Assembly (NCBI GenBank): GCA_951801655.1
Contig: CATONV010000002.1
Span: 1 to 64,000 of the forward strand
Length of the DNA stretch: 64,000 bases
Direction: 5' to 3'
DNA from: an uncultured Oscillospiraceae bacterium
GTDB lineage: Bacteria; Bacillota; Clostridia; Oscillospirales; Oscillospiraceae
In this document: piece by piece, positions 61,887-64,000 of the stretch
How positions within the stretch are numbered: the first letter of the stretch is position 1
Layout of the letters: each line of letters begins with the position of its first letter
Program-made: the position numbers and the translations under genes
The notes under the pieces: generated by a model
Told to the model about the DNA's origin: nothing
The model's database searches: none
The model's input: only the letters and a program-made list of their open reading frames with translations

Positions 61887-62252
61887 ATGGCTAAGATTCT
61901 TACAGTTGACGACGCTGCTTTTATGCGCAAGGTCATCAAGGACACCCTGAGCAAGGCCGGCTACACTGAGATTTATGAGGCTGAGGACGGTGCTATGGCG
62001 GTGGAAAAGTACAACGAGCTGAAGCCCGACCTGGTACTGATGGACATCACCATGCCCAACATGGACGGCCTGGAGGCTCTGAAGGCCATTCGCGCCGCCG
62101 ATGCCAGCGCCAATGTGGTCATGTGTTCCGCCATGGGGCAGGAGACCATGGTCATCGACGCTATCCGTTCCGGCGCGAAGGACTTTATTGTCAAGCCCTT
62201 TAAGCCTGAGCGTGTGCTGAAGACTGTTACCTCCATCGTGGGCGAGCCCTGA
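61887..62252 (+). CDS. cheY: Chemotaxis response regulator CheY
   Basis: The 121-residue single receiver domain has the acidic pair in LTVDDAAFMRKV (near residue 8), phospho-Asp in LVLMDITMPNMDG near residue 53, Thr/Ser in MCSAMGQE near 82 and the Lys in FIVKPF near 104. It binds FliM and FliY. Its stop shares one base with the fliO start (TGATG). Confidence 0.95.
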   Translation: MAKILTVDDAAFMRKVIKDTLSKAGYTEIYEAEDGAMAVEKYNELKPDLVLMDITMPNMDGLEALKAIRAADASANVVMCSAMGQETMVIDAIRSGAKDFIVKPFKPERVLKTVTSIVGEP

Positions 62253-62620
62253 TGAAAAACGGGCCCGAGGTCCTCTCCGTGCTGGGTCTGCTGGCTGTTG
62301 TTCTCCTGGTGCTGGCCGGTGCCTATCTCTTCACTCGCTGGGCGGGGCAGAGTTTAGGCGGCGGGCTGCTTTCCGCCAGGAGTAACGGCCGCCTTCAGGT
62401 GTTGGACCGGGCCGCCGTGGGCCGTGACCAGAACCTGCTGGTGGTGCGGGCAGGGCAGCGATATCTGCTGCTGGGCAGCACCTCTGCGGGACTGACCCTG
62501 TTGGCTGAGCTGACCCGGGAGGAGGGGGAAAACTGGGAGTCGCCCGCCCCTCCCCAGGGACCGGAGCAGAAACGCCCCATGGATTTCCGTGCCCTGATGC
62601 AGCGGCTGAGAGAGAAGTAA
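62252..62620 (+). CDS. fliO: Flagellar export protein FliO
   Basis: The 122-residue protein has a single N-terminal helix (about 5-30) and a small FliO domain (RLQVLDRAAVGRDQNLLVVRAGQRYLLLG near residue 47). The C-terminus is Pro/Glu-rich. FliO assists FliP assembly. Its start is coupled to cheY. Confidence 0.88.
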   Translation: MKNGPEVLSVLGLLAVVLLVLAGAYLFTRWAGQSLGGGLLSARSNGRLQVLDRAAVGRDQNLLVVRAGQRYLLLGSTSAGLTLLAELTREEGENWESPAPPQGPEQKRPMDFRALMQRLREK

Positions 62621-62657
62621 CAACAAAGTGCCGGTGAATGGATCGAGGTGAGGAAGG

Positions 62658-63332
62658 ATGCCGACCGACGCGCTGATCAATGTAAACGGCGACAGCGTGC
62701 AGACGCTGGAAATTTTACTGCTGACCACCGTCCTGATGCTCCTGCCCTCGCTGATCATCATGATGACCTCCTTCACCCGGTACATAGTGGTCTTCTCGTT
62801 CCTGCGCACGGCCATGGGTACTCAGCAGACGCCGCCCAATATGGTGCTGATTGGAATGGCTCTCATTTTGACGCTGTTCACCATGAGTCCAACTCTGGCC
62901 CAGATTAATGAGGAGGCATTTGCCCCCTATCAGGCGGAGGAAATTACTCAGGAGGAGTTCTTCCAACGGGCTCAGGTGCCTCTTAAGCGGTTTATGGGGA
63001 AGTGGTCGTCGCTGGACAGTGTGGAGCTGTACTGCAATATTTCGGGCACCGCTTCTCCGACTACGGAGGAGGAGGCAGAAAATCTGCCCCTGACAGTGCT
63101 GATTCCTGCCTTCGTCACCAGCGAACTGAAGAAGGCCTTTGAGATCGGTTTCCTGCTGTTCATTCCCTTTATGCTCATCGACATGGTGGTGGCTTCCACC
63201 CTGATGTCCATGGGTATGGTTATGCTTCCGCCTTCCATGATCTCCACCCCCTTTAAACTGTTGCTGTTTATCCTGCTGGACGGCTGGCAGCTGCTGTTTT
63301 CCACCCTGGTGGCGGGCTTCGGCTTTGGGTAA
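62658..63332 (+). CDS. fliP: Flagellar export gate protein FliP
   Basis: The 224-residue protein has four helices and the FliP signatures MTSFTRYIVVFSFLRTAMGTQQTPPN near residue 34, GFLLFIPFMLIDMVVASTLMSMGMVMLPP near 170, and the end LLFILLDGWQLLFSTLVAGF. No cleavable signal peptide is obvious, as in many Firmicutes. It lies 9 bp before fliQ. Confidence 0.96.
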   Translation: MPTDALINVNGDSVQTLEILLLTTVLMLLPSLIIMMTSFTRYIVVFSFLRTAMGTQQTPPNMVLIGMALILTLFTMSPTLAQINEEAFAPYQAEEITQEEFFQRAQVPLKRFMGKWSSLDSVELYCNISGTASPTTEEEAENLPLTVLIPAFVTSELKKAFEIGFLLFIPFMLIDMVVASTLMSMGMVMLPPSMISTPFKLLLFILLDGWQLLFSTLVAGFGFG

Positions 63333-63341
63333 GGAGGAAAC

Positions 63342-63605
63342 ATGGATATCAATTCAATTACCCAACTGATGCGGGAGGGCGTGTGGGTTGCCATTAAGCT
63401 GGGTGGCCCCATGCTGGTGCTGAGTATGGCGGTGGGTGTGCTGATTGCCATTTTTCAGGCGGTCACCCAGATCCATGAGCAGACCTTGGGCTTTATCCTC
63501 AAGCTGATAGTGGTTATTCTAGTCCTTCTGGTAGGAGGAGGCTGGATGATGGAGACCTTGTTGGATTACGCCCACAAAGTCTTTACGCTGATGGCTACCC
63601 GCTAG
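63342..63605 (+). CDS. fliQ: Flagellar export gate protein FliQ
   Basis: The 87-residue protein has two helices, with GPMLVLSMAVGVLIAIFQAVTQIHEQTLGFI near residue 27 as the FliQ hallmark. AAGGAGGAAAC precedes the ATG. It is followed after 14 bp by fliR. Confidence 0.96.
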   Translation: MDINSITQLMREGVWVAIKLGGPMLVLSMAVGVLIAIFQAVTQIHEQTLGFILKLIVVILVLLVGGGWMMETLLDYAHKVFTLMATR

Positions 63606-63619
63606 AGGAGGGCTACGCT

Positions 63620-64000
63620 GTGGACTTTACCTCCCTTACCCTGTTTTTGATGATTACCGGACGTATGACCGGCTTTGTGGTGTTCAATCCCATCTTCGGT
63701 CGGCGGGGCATCCCCAACATTGTAAAGGCGGGCTTTATCCTGCTTCTGTCTTTGTGCGTCTACGCTGTGACGCCCCAGCGGCTTGAAATGCCTGCCACGC
63801 TGCTGGGCCTGGCCTTTACCTTCCTGATGGAACTGTTTTTGGGCTATGTGCTGGGTCTGGTGGTCAATTTCTTCTTTTACATTCCCCTGATGGCCGGCTC
63901 TCTGATCGATATGCAGATGGGCCTGTCCATGGCTGCCACCTATGACCCGGCCTCGGGCATTCAGGTGACGGCTACCTCCACACTGCTTAACGTGCTGATG
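63620..64000 (+). CDS. fliR: Flagellar export gate protein FliR (N-terminal part)
   Basis: GTG at 63620, about 8 nt after GAGGAGGG, opens a frame that runs off the window after 127 codons. It shows several membrane helices and the FliR motifs RMTGFVVFNPIFG near residue 15, NIVKAGFILLLSL near 35, and LMELFLGYVLGLVVNFFFYIP followed by AGSLIDMQMGLSMA near 95. The gene is truncated by the window edge, not broken. Confidence 0.93.
   Translation, partial: MDFTSLTLFLMITGRMTGFVVFNPIFGRRGIPNIVKAGFILLLSLCVYAVTPQRLEMPATLLGLAFTFLMELFLGYVLGLVVNFFFYIPLMAGSLIDMQMGLSMAATYDPASGIQVTATSTLLNVLM

Overview
The window reads as a chromosomal segment of a GC-rich, flagellated, anaerobic Firmicute, most likely a butyrate-forming member of the Clostridia in or near the Oscillospiraceae. 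This placement is inferred from gene content: low-GC-type promoters (TTGACA / TATAAT with 17-bp spacers) in GC-rich DNA, a class 1B dihydroorotate dehydrogenase (PyrK/PyrD), a butyryl-CoA dehydrogenase-EtfBA operon, FliY in place of FliN, FliW-CsrA, and a clostridial order of flagellar genes. No rRNA, tRNA, CRISPR array or prophage was seen.

Layout. 1-900: remnants (a truncated response regulator, a 30-residue lipoprotein-like peptide, a small membrane-associated protein). 0.9-5.6 kb: pyrimidine operon pyrC-pyrF-zinc ribbon protein-pyrK-pyrD, followed by a histidine phosphatase-GNAT fusion. 7-11 kb: three envelope lipoproteins (serine hydrolase, CapA-like, DUF3048). 11-15 kb: mgtE behind a long structured leader, then a chemoreceptor. 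15-21 kb: hbd, a membrane-bound MerR-RDD regulator, and bcd-etfB-etfA with a Rex-like operator in its leader. 21-23 kb: a KdpDE-like two-component pair. 23-37 kb, mainly minus strand: a small regulator operon ending in recD2, then uvrA, a RAYT transposase with REP-like palindromes, two divergent XRE-regulator/small-protein modules, ybaK, uvrB with a LexA-type box, radC, pyrE and a HAD phosphatase. 37-39 kb: cdd, DUF378, a transaldolase-like aldolase and a PilZ protein. 39.7-64 kb: an almost uninterrupted plus-strand flagellar cluster, flgM-flgN-flgK-flgL-DUF6470-fliW-csrA, then flgB-flgC-fliE-fliF-fliG-fliH-fliI-fliJ-orf-fliK-flgD-TIGR02530-flgE-flbD-motA-motB-fliM-fliY-cheY-fliO-fliP-fliQ-fliR (fliR cut by the window end).

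How the parts work together. The pyr genes make UMP from carbamoyl-aspartate onward (pyrB and carAB are not here; pyrE is 30 kb away beside radC). Hbd, Bcd and EtfAB are the core of butyryl-CoA formation, and the Rex-like site suggests control by NADH/NAD+. uvrA, uvrB, recD2 and radC form a loose repair/recombination neighbourhood. The flagellar block contains the rod, hook, MS-ring, C-ring, export apparatus and stator genes plus late regulators (FlgM, FliW, CsrA) and a c-di-GMP receptor (PilZ) facing away from it.

The items most worth a second look are the paired XRE/small-protein modules, the RAYT gene that carries its own REP-like element inside the reading frame and at its stop codon, the mgtE leader with mutually exclusive stems, the MerR-RDD membrane regulator with a 19-bp promoter spacer, the FliY with an internal CheY-binding-like motif, and an unrecognised 175-residue flagellar-operon protein.
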